From: DATHWB01 sp040902855
GTDB lineage: Bacteria > Actinomycetota > Acidimicrobiia > Spongiisociales > ZC4RG35
Direction of reading: 5' to 3'
Length of the DNA: 6,769 nucleotides
NCBI GenBank assembly: GCA_040902855.1
Contig: JBBDWN010000034.1
Span: 1 to 6,769 of the forward strand
Shown here: positions 1 through 5,927 of the stretch, piece after piece
How positions within the stretch are numbered: the first letter of the stretch is position 1
Layout of the letters: each line of letters opens with the position of its first letter
Notes under the pieces: generated by a model
Databases searched by the model: none
What the model was told of the DNA's origin: nothing
Seen by the model: the letters and a program-made list of their open reading frames with translations, nothing else
Made by a program: the position numbers and the translations under genes

Positions 1-363
1 CACATCCCCGACTTCATGCCGCACCTCATCCAGTCGATCGCCGCCGCCGCCGAGATCCACTGGTGCACCACCTGGCGTGAGAGAGCCAACACCGACATCG
101 CTCCTCTCCTCGGGGTGGGGCCGTTCCCGGTTGTCACCGACGGCACCGACAGCCGCTGGGTCGACTGGAAGGCTGCATCCGCCTACCGGGTTGCCTCGGA
201 TGCGATCGCCGCCGGACGCCGGGTCATCTGGATCGAAGACTTCTACGGCGAGATCCCCGAATCCGAGATGCCGTCCGAAGTCGAATACGTCGACACCGCA
301 GAAGTATCCGGCGGTGCGGTGCTGATCCCCGAACTCGTCCCCGACGGGCTGCTCCCGGACTGA
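1..363 (+). CDS. HAD-fold hypothetical protein, C-terminal part (5' end outside window)
   Basis: The reading frame is open from the first base, so the gene starts upstream. The first ATG (16) is internal, and 120 residues are visible up to the TGA at 361-363. The visible part resembles the small actinobacterial 'HAD domain-containing protein' group. It has a hydrophobic strand ending in WCTTWRERAN (a T-x-W motif followed by AN), then IAPLLGVGPFPVV, then a lysine in a DWK motif, then GRRVIWIEDF, whose acidic residues would match the late Asp region of the HAD fold. The nucleophile motif (DxDGxx) would lie upstream and cannot be checked. In this group substrates are generally unknown; a phosphatase or nucleotide-related role is only a family-level guess. 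It is soluble, with no membrane segment in the visible part. It converges on the lipoprotein gene, with the hairpin at 384-405 between them. Confidence 0.7.
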   Translation, partial: HIPDFMPHLIQSIAAAAEIHWCTTWRERANTDIAPLLGVGPFPVVTDGTDSRWVDWKAASAYRVASDAIAAGRRVIWIEDFYGEIPESEMPSEVEYVDTAEVSGGAVLIPELVPDGLLPD

Positions 364-383
364 GCCCCCCTTTCCGCGGGCTG

Positions 384-405
384 GATCGGACGTGGGGGTC
401 CGATC
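384..405. terminator. Hairpin between convergent genes, probable bidirectional terminator
   Basis: GATCGGAC (384-391) and GTCCGATC (398-405) are perfect reverse complements around a 6-base loop (GTGGGG). They lie 20 bases after the stop of the HAD-like gene and just touch the TAG stop (405-407) of the opposing lipoprotein gene. There is no T-tract on either strand, so this is not a canonical Rho-independent terminator. Position between two convergent stops is the main argument; U-less hairpins are common in high-GC actinobacteria. Confidence 0.6.
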
Positions 406-803
406 TAACCCTGGGTTGCAGGGGACTTTGCGACGGTGACCGTGGTGGACATTCCCTGTTCGAAGTGGTCGAAGAGCTGGCCGTTTGCGCCTTCGACGAC
501 GATGCGGCAGGTCAACTGATAGGAACCAGGTCCCAGGTCGACGTTGAATTCGACGACCTCGTTCGGTTCGACGATGTCGGTGGACGCCACCACCCGGCCG
601 TCCGCTCCGCTGATGACCAGGGTGTGAGTCCGTTCCCCGATGTTTGCGATCTCGAGGCTGACTGACCCCGTGTGCCAGACCTCCGCTTCCGTCATGATGC
701 TGAATTCGTCAAGCACGACCCGATCGACCGCCACCGGTTGGGCCGCCACCCGTCCGCACGCCGCCAAACCCAGGGCGGCGAGGACGATCACCAGGCGTTT
801 CAT
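405..803 (-). CDS. Cupredoxin-like lipoprotein
   Basis: This 132-residue protein has a lipoprotein signal: MKRLV, a hydrophobic stretch, then lipobox LAAC with the lipid-accepting Cys16. It should therefore be tethered outside the membrane. The rest is a single beta-rich domain with a cupredoxin-like pattern: His60 in RTHTLVI, then SYQLTC (Cys99), then DHFEQGM (His113 and Met118). His, Cys, His and Met are the type-1 copper ligand set, and H-x4-M matches plastocyanin-like proteins. The Cys-His gap is 13 residues, however, where plastocyanins have 2, so copper binding is inferred. It may instead be a structural relative. The ATG (801-803) overlaps the TGA of the upstream kinase (ATGA) and has a good Shine-Dalgarno, GGAGG at 811-815, 7 bases before it. 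This is a coupled, co-expressed partner of the kinase. Possible roles are a redox or copper carrier, or an accessory ligand of the kinase sensor domain. Confidence 0.72.
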   Translation of the reverse strand: MKRLVIVLAALGLAACGRVAAQPVAVDRVVLDEFSIMTEAEVWHTGSVSLEIANIGERTHTLVISGADGRVVASTDIVEPNEVVEFNVDLGPGSYQLTCRIVVEGANGQLFDHFEQGMSTTVTVAKSPATQG

Positions 804-2278
804 CGGGCATCCTCCAACACCGCAGCCGCCGCCGGCACGCCCACCGCGATCGTCGTACCTCCACTCGCCGTGGAGACCGCCAGGTAGCCGTCGATGGCCG
901 CCGCAATCATCCTCACCAGATACAGCCCGAGTCCGGTGCCCGACGAGCTGCCGCGCTTTTCGAATTTCTCGAACGCCCGAGGGAGGAAGTCGAGGTCGAT
1001 ACCAGGGCCGTCGTCGGCGACCAGGAAGAAGATGGGGTCGGCGGGAGGCTCACCCACGGTGTGATCGGGGACAAATCCGAGTTCACGCTGCGCCGACACC
1101 CGAATACGGGATGCGCCGTGGGACATCGCGTTGTCGGCGAGGGACTGGACGAGCTGGGTGAGCGCATCGGTATCGGTCTGAACCATGAGATCTGAGCCGC
1201 TCTGCACGTCGAGCCAGTCCCAACGCTTGCCCAGCCGGTCGAGAATTTCGTCGGCAGCCACCTCGGTGAGCGTGAACTGAAGACCCCGATTCTCGACCCT
1301 GGCCACCGTGAGCATCTGGGCCATCAGGTCGATCAGCCGCCGACCGTCGCTCACGAGAAACCCGGTCAGTTCCAGCCTTTCCTCCGCCGGCATGTCGGGC
1401 TGATCGAGCATCAGCTGCGCACCTGACACCACACTCGTCAACGGCGTACGCAGTTCGTGGTTGATCATCAACACGAATTCGGATCGGATCCGGTTGGTCT
1501 CCTCGGCGAGGACGAGAGCCCGCTCGGCCTCCTTGCGGGCTGCGTCGAGTGCGACGTTGTGCTGTTGGAGGTCTCGAGAGCGAGCGGCCAGCAGGTCGGC
1601 CTCCCGGTTCACGTCCCAGATCCGATGTTTGGCCTGGACTCGGGCAAACCACAGACCGGCTGCGAGCCCGGCCAGCAGGATGCCGGCGACGATCAGCTGG
1701 ACGGTGAGAGGGCGAAGAGCGGCGTCCTGGCTCCGACGCGACAACAGCTCGGAGATGTCGTAGAAGAGGACCACCCCGCCGCCGCCGTCCAGCGGCTGAG
1801 CAACCTCGTAGACCACCGAACCGGCCGCCCACTCCACAATGCCGTCGACGGACAATGGGGTGGCGAGCTGACCGGCGAGCGCCGCAAAGCGCCCTTCGGT
1901 GAGAGCGTCCTGGAGGAAAACACCGAGTTCTGAGCCCAACAGCTCGGGGGAGCTCGCGGCGATGAAGGCGCCGTCCGAATCCACCGCCCCGACTGCTTCG
2001 ATCTCGAGGTCGTTGCGGACCGACCGGACGGCGACGCTCGCAGGATCGCCGTCGTCGAGTGACTGCACATAGGCGTCCCGGGCGGCGGACGCCTCCTGTT
2101 TGAAGAGCTCCCCCTCGCCCACCGGCGCAGAGACCGAATCTTGATACAGGAACGCCGCGATCAGACAGGCCGCCGCAAAGGCGATCGCCGCCACGATGCC
2201 CACAGTCCACATCGGACTGGGGCTGCGCGCCAGCCGGGTGCTCGGTGATTCCACTGCTTCAGGATCGGCACGCAACAT
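800..2278 (-). CDS. Membrane sensor histidine kinase with extracytoplasmic sensor domain
   Basis: This 492-residue protein has the classical two-helix sensor kinase layout. A short cytoplasmic N-terminus is followed by TM1 (~24-44), an acidic extracytoplasmic domain (~45-188, possibly a Cache/PDC-like fold, unconfirmed) and TM2 (~190-212). A charged coiled-coil linker (~215-265) leads to HisKA with H-box INHELRTPL (phospho-acceptor His274). The HATPase_c domain follows, with N-box LADNAMSHG (Asn383), G1 DDGPGID (422-428), F-box FEKFEK and G2 GTGLGLYL (447-454). All catalytic boxes look intact, so it should autophosphorylate and pass phosphate to an unlinked regulator. The start is the first ATG after an in-frame stop at 2303-2305; no clear Shine-Dalgarno is seen, and Met23 (2212) would still keep TM1. 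It is first in an operon with the cupredoxin-like lipoprotein (4-base overlap), and no response regulator lies nearby. Ligand unknown. Confidence 0.9.
   Translation of the reverse strand: MLRADPEAVESPSTRLARSPSPMWTVGIVAAIAFAAACLIAAFLYQDSVSAPVGEGELFKQEASAARDAYVQSLDDGDPASVAVRSVRNDLEIEAVGAVDSDGAFIAASSPELLGSELGVFLQDALTEGRFAALAGQLATPLSVDGIVEWAAGSVVYEVAQPLDGGGGVVLFYDISELLSRRSQDAALRPLTVQLIVAGILLAGLAAGLWFARVQAKHRIWDVNREADLLAARSRDLQQHNVALDAARKEAERALVLAEETNRIRSEFVLMINHELRTPLTSVVSGAQLMLDQPDMPAEERLELTGFLVSDGRRLIDLMAQMLTVARVENRGLQFTLTEVAADEILDRLGKRWDWLDVQSGSDLMVQTDTDALTQLVQSLADNAMSHGASRIRVSAQRELGFVPDHTVGEPPADPIFFLVADDGPGIDLDFLPRAFEKFEKRGSSSGTGLGLYLVRMIAAAIDGYLAVSTASGGTTIAVGVPAAAAVLEDAR
811..815 (-). promoter_or_regulatory. 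Shine-Dalgarno for the cupredoxin-like lipoprotein
   Basis: GGAGG on the minus strand lies inside the last codons of the kinase gene, 7 bases before the ATG at 803-801. It is the strongest ribosome binding site seen in the window. It supports that start and suggests the lipoprotein is translated efficiently in its own right as well as by coupling. Confidence 0.7.
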
Positions 2279-2342
2279 GCCGAGGTTGAGGACTACCCGG
2301 CGTCACGAGCTCGAGAGGCCGGCGGGATCGTGGGAATCGCTC

Positions 2343-2357
2343 GCACCGAAACGGTGC
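2343..2357. repeat. Tight hairpin in the divergent control region
   Basis: GCACCG (2343-2348) and CGGTGC (2352-2357) are perfect reverse complements around a 3-base AAA loop. It lies between the two divergent kinase genes, 65 bases upstream of the minus-strand kinase start, so it may fall in that gene's leader or be a protein-binding half-site. Six base pairs can arise by chance in GC-rich DNA. Confidence 0.4.
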
Positions 2358-2395
2358 AGCCAGGTTTGAACCCTTGCCGATAGGGGCACCAACAG

Positions 2396-2419
2396 AGGTG
2401 TGATCCGAATCTCACACCT
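2396..2419. promoter_or_regulatory. Perfect 8-8-8 inverted repeat, candidate operator between divergent kinases
   Basis: AGGTGTGA (2396-2403) and TCACACCT (2412-2419) are perfect reverse complements separated by 8 bases. The site is 33 bases before the plus-strand kinase start (2453) and 117 bases before the minus-strand kinase start. This is where a dimeric regulator controlling the plus-strand gene, or both, would bind. The TGTGA/TCACA halves recall Crp/Fnr-family sites, but those have a 6-base spacer, so the regulator is not identified. The remaining 174-base control region (2279-2452) shows no promoter I would defend; TTGAAC at 2366-2371 resembles a -35 box but lacks a convincing -10. Confidence 0.5.
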
Positions 2420-2452
2420 GCCATAGACGCCGCCAATCCTCCGCCGTCCTCG

Positions 2453-3787
2453 TTGGACAGCTTTCTCGACGACTATCACCTCGTCCGCATGGTGATGGTG
2501 CTGGGCGGGTTCGCCCATCTAGCGATCTTCTCCTCGAATCTGGCCTGGCAGGTCGCCCTGCTGTATACGATCGGCCTCTCCCTGACGGGCGCACATGCGC
2601 TGTGGTCCCGGTTGTCCAAGATCAGGTCCCCGCTCACGGTCCTGGTCCTCGACCTCACCGTGTGGGGCGGGACAATGGTGCTGGCCCAGGATCCGACGGT
2701 GAGTACGAGTCTTCTCGCCTTCCTGGCGGTCCTGTCGGTTCTCTTCTCCACCGGACGGGTCTTGGCCGGCTTCCTCGCCTACGCAGCCATCTGGTATTCC
2801 ATCGCCCACTTCCGTTCCGACCCGCCCAGCTTCGCCTCCATCGGCTCGCTCCTCGCAGTCCTCCTGATCATCGGAGGGCTCGCCGCCATGATCATCAGAG
2901 TGCGCCGCTGGCTCGCCCGCATCGAAGTCGGTCGTGCCCGGATGCTGGGGACGGTCAGTCACGAGCTGCGCAACAGCCTCACCGCCACCACAGGTCTCCT
3001 CGCAATCGTCAGCAACGATCCGACCTTGGACGCCGAAGAGTCCCGGGAACTGGTCGCTCTCGCCCACCACCAGGCGGTCGACGCATCCGAGATCATCGAC
3101 GACCTCCTCATCGCGTCGCGGGTGGAAGGTGCGGTCCTGAAGGTGGCGACCGAGGCCGTCAACCTCAATCAGGAGGTCGAGCCGATCGTCAGACGATTCT
3201 CGAACGAGCGCGTCGAACTCATCGTGCAACTCGCCGAAGACCTCCCGGCGGCAGTCGGGGATGGTCTCCGAGTGCGCCAGATCGCCCGGAACCTCGTTTC
3301 GAATGCTGTCCGATATGGCGGGACGAACGTCCTCCTCTCCACCTACAGCGAGAACGGCTCCATCCAGCTCGTCGTGCGTGATGACGGAGACGGCGTCCCG
3401 CCCCAGGACGAGGCGACGATCTTTCTTCCCTATCACCGCTCGACGCCGTCCCACCATGCCGAGTCGGTCGGGTTGGGTCTGTGGATCTCCCGTGAGCTCG
3501 CCCACGCGATGGACGGAACGCTGGAATACCGACGAACCGACGGGGCCACCGAGTTCGTGTTCACGCTTCGAAAATGGGATCCGCAACTCGACCCTGGCTC
3601 GTCCGCAGCCGTGAGCCCAGGCGGGCAATCGTCTAACAGCGGAGAAACAACCCAACATCGCCGGACTGGCTCTCTTCAGGTACGCGCCACCGCGATGCCG
3701 AGTGCGGTGGCGGCGTCGAGCAGGGGGCCATCGCCTGTCACGAGAACCAGCTCGGCACCAAACAGGCGCTCGGCCCCGGCCAGGTGA
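2453..3787 (+). CDS. Sensor histidine kinase with multi-pass membrane sensor
   Basis: This 444-residue kinase has a sensor made almost wholly of membrane helices: about six hydrophobic segments (~13-30, 32-50, 60-77, 84-100, 101-118, 127-148) with very short loops. It therefore probably senses an intramembrane or envelope cue. HisKA follows, with H-box VSHELRNSL (His170). The HATPase_c domain has N-box RNLVSNAVRYGG (Asn284), G1 DDGDGV (310-315), an F-box-like IFLPYHRS, and G2 SVGLGLWIS (338-346). The H-box reads HELRNS where the family usually has HELRTP, losing the proline but keeping a residue (Asn174) compatible with the ExxT/N phosphatase motif. The start is uncertain: TTG 2453 is the longest reading after a stop at 2381-2383, and ATG 2489 or 2495 would still keep TM1; none has a clear Shine-Dalgarno. 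The catalytic domain ends near residue 373. The remaining ~70 residues are Ser/Arg/Pro-rich and overlap the opposing PIN-domain gene by 112 bases. No partner regulator is present. Confidence 0.87.
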   Translation: MDSFLDDYHLVRMVMVLGGFAHLAIFSSNLAWQVALLYTIGLSLTGAHALWSRLSKIRSPLTVLVLDLTVWGGTMVLAQDPTVSTSLLAFLAVLSVLFSTGRVLAGFLAYAAIWYSIAHFRSDPPSFASIGSLLAVLLIIGGLAAMIIRVRRWLARIEVGRARMLGTVSHELRNSLTATTGLLAIVSNDPTLDAEESRELVALAHHQAVDASEIIDDLLIASRVEGAVLKVATEAVNLNQEVEPIVRRFSNERVELIVQLAEDLPAAVGDGLRVRQIARNLVSNAVRYGGTNVLLSTYSENGSIQLVVRDDGDGVPPQDEATIFLPYHRSTPSHHAESVGLGLWISRELAHAMDGTLEYRRTDGATEFVFTLRKWDPQLDPGSSAAVSPGGQSSNSGETTQHRRTGSLQVRATAMPSAVAASSRGPSPVTRTSSAPNRRSAPAR

Positions 3788-4095
3788 ACGGCGTCGTCAC
3801 CCCGGAGTCCAAACTGCTGGGCGAGTCCGCTGGCGCGTCGGGCCAGTACCTCGTCGATGTCTAGGCGATCGAGATGCGAATAGAGGGAGTCCACCTGCTC
3901 GACCAATGCTCGAAGCTGGCGAGTCGTCACTCGGCCTATCCGCTGTGCTTGGGCGAGGGCTGCACGCGCCTCGGGGTAGATGAGGCGGACCGACACGACA
4001 CGATCGGCCTCATCCCAAAGCCGAGTTGCCACCGGTGACCCAGGTTCTTCGACCACCAACGGGATGAAGGCTGAGGTGTCGAAGTAGGCGATCAA
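3676..4095 (-). CDS. vapC: PIN-domain ribonuclease toxin, VapC-like
   Basis: This 139-residue protein has the length and layout of a single PIN domain. The acidic residues of the metal site are visible in order: Asp6 in YFDTSAF, Glu42 in YPEARAAL, Asp101 in RGDDAVHLA (Asp100 adjacent) and Asp122 in VTGDGPLL. In type II systems such proteins cut RNA, often tRNA or rRNA, and are held inactive by the partner antitoxin. The start is TTG at 4095-4093 (TTGATC), overlapping the TGA of the antitoxin gene by 4 bases (TTGA), so the two are coupled with the antitoxin first, the usual order. The 3' end converges with, and lies antisense to, the tail of the sensor kinase at 3676-3787. All four acidic positions are intact, so it should be active. 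The RNA target cannot be read from sequence. Confidence 0.9.
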   Translation of the reverse strand: MIAYFDTSAFIPLVVEEPGSPVATRLWDEADRVVSVRLIYPEARAALAQAQRIGRVTTRQLRALVEQVDSLYSHLDRLDIDEVLARRASGLAQQFGLRGDDAVHLAGAERLFGAELVLVTGDGPLLDAATALGIAVART

Positions 4096-4373
4096 CGGCG
4101 CTGGTCCGCGACAATCTCGCTCACGGATCCATCGGTCTGCACGCGCTTTCTCGGACGTGTCCGCTTCTCAGCCTGCGACGGCTCGATGATCCCTTCGGCG
4201 ACCAGCCGGTCATAGGACCGCGGCTGGTCGATCGGCACAACCCTCGCCACCGCCGTACCACGGTCGGTGACGATCAGCTCTTCGCCGTCCCGAACCCGCT
4301 CCAGGTATTTGCTGAGATGGTTGCGCAGCTCTCGGATGCCTGCTTCCGTCACGCTTGTCCTCTTTGTAGCCAC
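4092..4373 (-). CDS. vapB: Antitoxin of the Phd/YefM (VapB-like) type
   Basis: This is a protein of 93 residues from GTG 4373, or 86 from GTG 4352. The N-terminal part has the Phd/YefM pattern: GIRELRNHLSKYLERV, then DGEELIVTDRGTAVARVVPI. This fold dimerises, binds DNA and autoregulates. The C-terminal half (~50-93) is charged (EKRTRPRKR, then an acidic end) and would wrap the toxin. It overlaps the toxin gene by 4 bases and lies 51 bases after the ATPase gene on the same strand. Both possible starts have an AGGA-type Shine-Dalgarno because the region is a direct repeat. I give the longer limit so no residues are lost. The shorter start fits family length better, and it is the only one with a leader if the TACAAT box at 4391-4386 is the -10. 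Mixed pairing of Phd-type antitoxins with PIN toxins is common in actinobacteria. Confidence 0.88.
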   Translation of the reverse strand: MATKRTSVTEAGIRELRNHLSKYLERVRDGEELIVTDRGTAVARVVPIDQPRSYDRLVAEGIIEPSQAEKRTRPRKRVQTDGSVSEIVADQRR

Positions 4374-4396
4374 TTCGTAGTCCTGATTGTAGCCAC
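4357..4396. repeat. 17-bp imperfect direct repeat over the antitoxin start region
   Basis: On the plus strand, positions 4357-4373 and 4380-4396 match at 15 of 17 bases (GTCCT, two variable bases, TTGTAGCCAC), with a period of 23 bp. Read in the gene's direction each copy contains GTGGCTACAA followed by AGGAC. The repeat therefore duplicates a GTG codon, a -10-like TACAAW and a Shine-Dalgarno. The spacing of about two helical turns would put two bound antitoxin dimers on nearly the same DNA face. It may be the autoregulatory operator, or simply a local duplication. Confidence 0.6.
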
Positions 4397-4414
4397 ATTG
4401 TGCGACGCGATCAG
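4386..4414 (-). promoter_or_regulatory. Candidate antitoxin-toxin promoter
   Basis: On the minus strand, TACAAT (4391-4386) matches 5 of 6 bases of the -10 consensus. CTGATC (4414-4409), 17 bases upstream, is a weak -35 (3 of 6). Transcription would begin near 4379, inside the gap between ATPase and antitoxin, so the toxin pair could be expressed apart from the ATPase. The first repeat's AGGAC would then lie outside the transcript, favouring GTG 4352 as the start. Confidence 0.35.
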
Positions 4415-4424
4415 CGCTACGGAC

Positions 4425-5927
4425 TCAGTCCCCGTCGTAGAGCCGGTCGAGGTCGACCAGTTCGACGTCTGGTCGAGCGGCAGCAGCCGTCTGCAGTTCG
4501 TCGTCGAAGCCGGCGAATCCGAAGACCAGTAACTTGGCGCCCTCTGCAATGGTCACGCCCGCCCGCCCGGCCAGCAACGCTCGAATCCGATCCAGACGAT
4601 CGAGATCGGCGATGCCACACGGCCGGGCGCTTCCTTTCGCCTCCCCGATCACCTGCAGGGTCTTGTGCTTGCGGTTCGAGGTGCTCGCCGTTGCCGTCGC
4701 CACATGGAGCTCGAAGGACTGACTGGTGTCGGGATCGTTCACCTGGATCGTGCCTACCGGTCCGATATCTCCTCCCAATGTGGTGCCTGAGGCGTAGCGG
4801 GCGGTCCACGCCCGACAGATCCCCTCGAAGTGCGGACCAACGACCTTCGATCGGTGCGTGTCCCGGGCAATGTTCCACACGCCGGCTGCCCGACGATCCT
4901 CCAATAAGGCCTGGTGCCGCCGAGTGATCAGCTGATGGAAGCGAACGATGGGATCAGCAACTCGGTATGAAGGGTTGCGGGCAACCAAGAGGTCTTCCTG
5001 GCGGGTGACGAAGCCGGCAGAGACCAGTACGTTCAAGTGGTAGGTGACCTCCTCTGCCTTCTTCCCGATCGCCGCGGCAATCCCAGATTGGGAACTCTTT
5101 CCAGCGGCCACCGCCCCCATGATCGAGTAGTACACGGCCTCCTTGGTGATACGGGGGTCTTCCCGCAGCAGGTACTCGTCCTCCCGGAACAAGGCGTGGG
5201 ACGGGTTGAAAACCGTCTGTGCCACCCAATCGCCGAGGTCGTCCAGTCGTTCGGGATTCGGAACCGCAGCCGTCAGGTCGCGGTAGCCGGCGGCACCGCC
5301 AATCACGCTGTGCACTCCAAATGCGGTCGCCGGCTCGGCGATCCCCCAATACTCCCGGGCCTGCCGATAATCGAACGCTTCCAGGCTGAGGTCGAGGCTG
5401 GCCCGACCTCGCATTGCGGCGGTGCCGCTGAGAAGTTCGGTCATCACCGACAGGGCGGACCCGCACAGGATGATCGAAACCGGGTTGGTCCAACCCTCAC
5501 CCACTGCTCCGTCGGTGGCGGCGTCGATGAGGGACTGGATGACCGAGTCGAGCTCACGACTCTGGGCTCGCAGATACGGGTACTCGTCGATGACGAGAAC
5601 CTGCGGGGAGCCGCGATGGCCGAGGAGGTCAACTGCAGATCGCAGCCCTTGATCCCAGTCTTCGAACCCGAGCGAGGCGACGGGTTCATACAGCCGCCCC
5701 ACGGTGACGGCGAACCGGTCGAGCGCCGGCCTGGCAGATTCCTCGAAGGCCAAGTGATAACACCCGCCCAGAGTCTCGGTCAGCCGCCGCAGGAGGAAAC
5801 TCTTACCGAAGCGGCGTCGACCGTGGACGACTCCAAGCCGCAGCCGAGGCGTCGGGTGGTCCACGAAGGACACGAGGTCGGCCCACTCGCGGTCCCGATC
5901 GAAGAGTATGGATGGCCGAGCGATCAT
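4425..5927 (-). CDS. AAA-family ATPase with C-terminal DUF234-like (nuclease-fold) domain
   Basis: This 500-residue protein has the archaeal/bacterial 'ATP-binding protein, DUF234' layout. It begins LFDRDREW, as in ATPase_2-type AAA proteins. Walker A is GRRRFGKS (36-43), Walker B is VLVIDEYPYL (110-119, Asp114 and Glu115), and IILCGSALSVM (152-162) fits the sensor-1 region. A winged-helix segment (~278-318, QSGIAAAIGKKAEEVTYHL) follows, then NPSYRVADPIVRF and a C-terminal alpha/beta domain. That domain resembles PD-(D/E)XK nucleases and keeps IGEAKGS (Glu429, Lys431). The expected upstream Asp appears as His408 in FELHVA, so nuclease activity is doubtful. The biological role of the family is unknown; stress, mobile-element or toxin-antitoxin-like roles have been considered. 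The ATG (5927-5925) sits in the outer arm of a 37-bp palindrome, with little Shine-Dalgarno. It is followed 51 bases on by the antitoxin-toxin pair on the same strand. Confidence 0.88.
   Translation of the reverse strand: MIARPSILFDRDREWADLVSFVDHPTPRLRLGVVHGRRRFGKSFLLRRLTETLGGCYHLAFEESARPALDRFAVTVGRLYEPVASLGFEDWDQGLRSAVDLLGHRGSPQVLVIDEYPYLRAQSRELDSVIQSLIDAATDGAVGEGWTNPVSIILCGSALSVMTELLSGTAAMRGRASLDLSLEAFDYRQAREYWGIAEPATAFGVHSVIGGAAGYRDLTAAVPNPERLDDLGDWVAQTVFNPSHALFREDEYLLREDPRITKEAVYYSIMGAVAAGKSSQSGIAAAIGKKAEEVTYHLNVLVSAGFVTRQEDLLVARNPSYRVADPIVRFHQLITRRHQALLEDRRAAGVWNIARDTHRSKVVGPHFEGICRAWTARYASGTTLGGDIGPVGTIQVNDPDTSQSFELHVATATASTSNRKHKTLQVIGEAKGSARPCGIADLDRLDRIRALLAGRAGVTIAEGAKLLVFGFAGFDDELQTAAAARPDVELVDLDRLYDGD

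Noticed and set aside
1083..2210. Minus-strand open frame (375 codons) in another frame of the first kinase
   Set aside because: The Arg/Gly/Pro-rich translation is typical of an out-of-frame read of high-GC coding DNA; the kinase frame carries all the motifs.
2399..2416. Crp/GlxR-type site (TGTGA...TCACA) between the kinases
   Set aside because: The half-sites match, but the spacer is 8 bases rather than 6, so the assignment to a Crp-family regulator is not supported. It is kept only as an unassigned inverted repeat.
2303..2518. Small minus-strand open frame (71 codons) across the divergent control region
   Set aside because: It overlaps the plus-strand kinase start and the inverted repeat, and has no recognisable domain or Shine-Dalgarno; it ends just before the first kinase, but I see no evidence it is expressed.
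2519..3658. Long minus-strand open frame (379 codons) opposite the plus-strand kinase
   Set aside because: It is wholly antisense to a kinase with all catalytic motifs, and its translation is charged, low-complexity and domain-free, as expected from third-position GC bias.
4421..4431. GGACT-C-AGTCC palindrome at the ATPase stop codon
   Set aside because: A one-base loop cannot form a hairpin of this size, and the short symmetry covers coding sequence and stop; no terminator is claimed.
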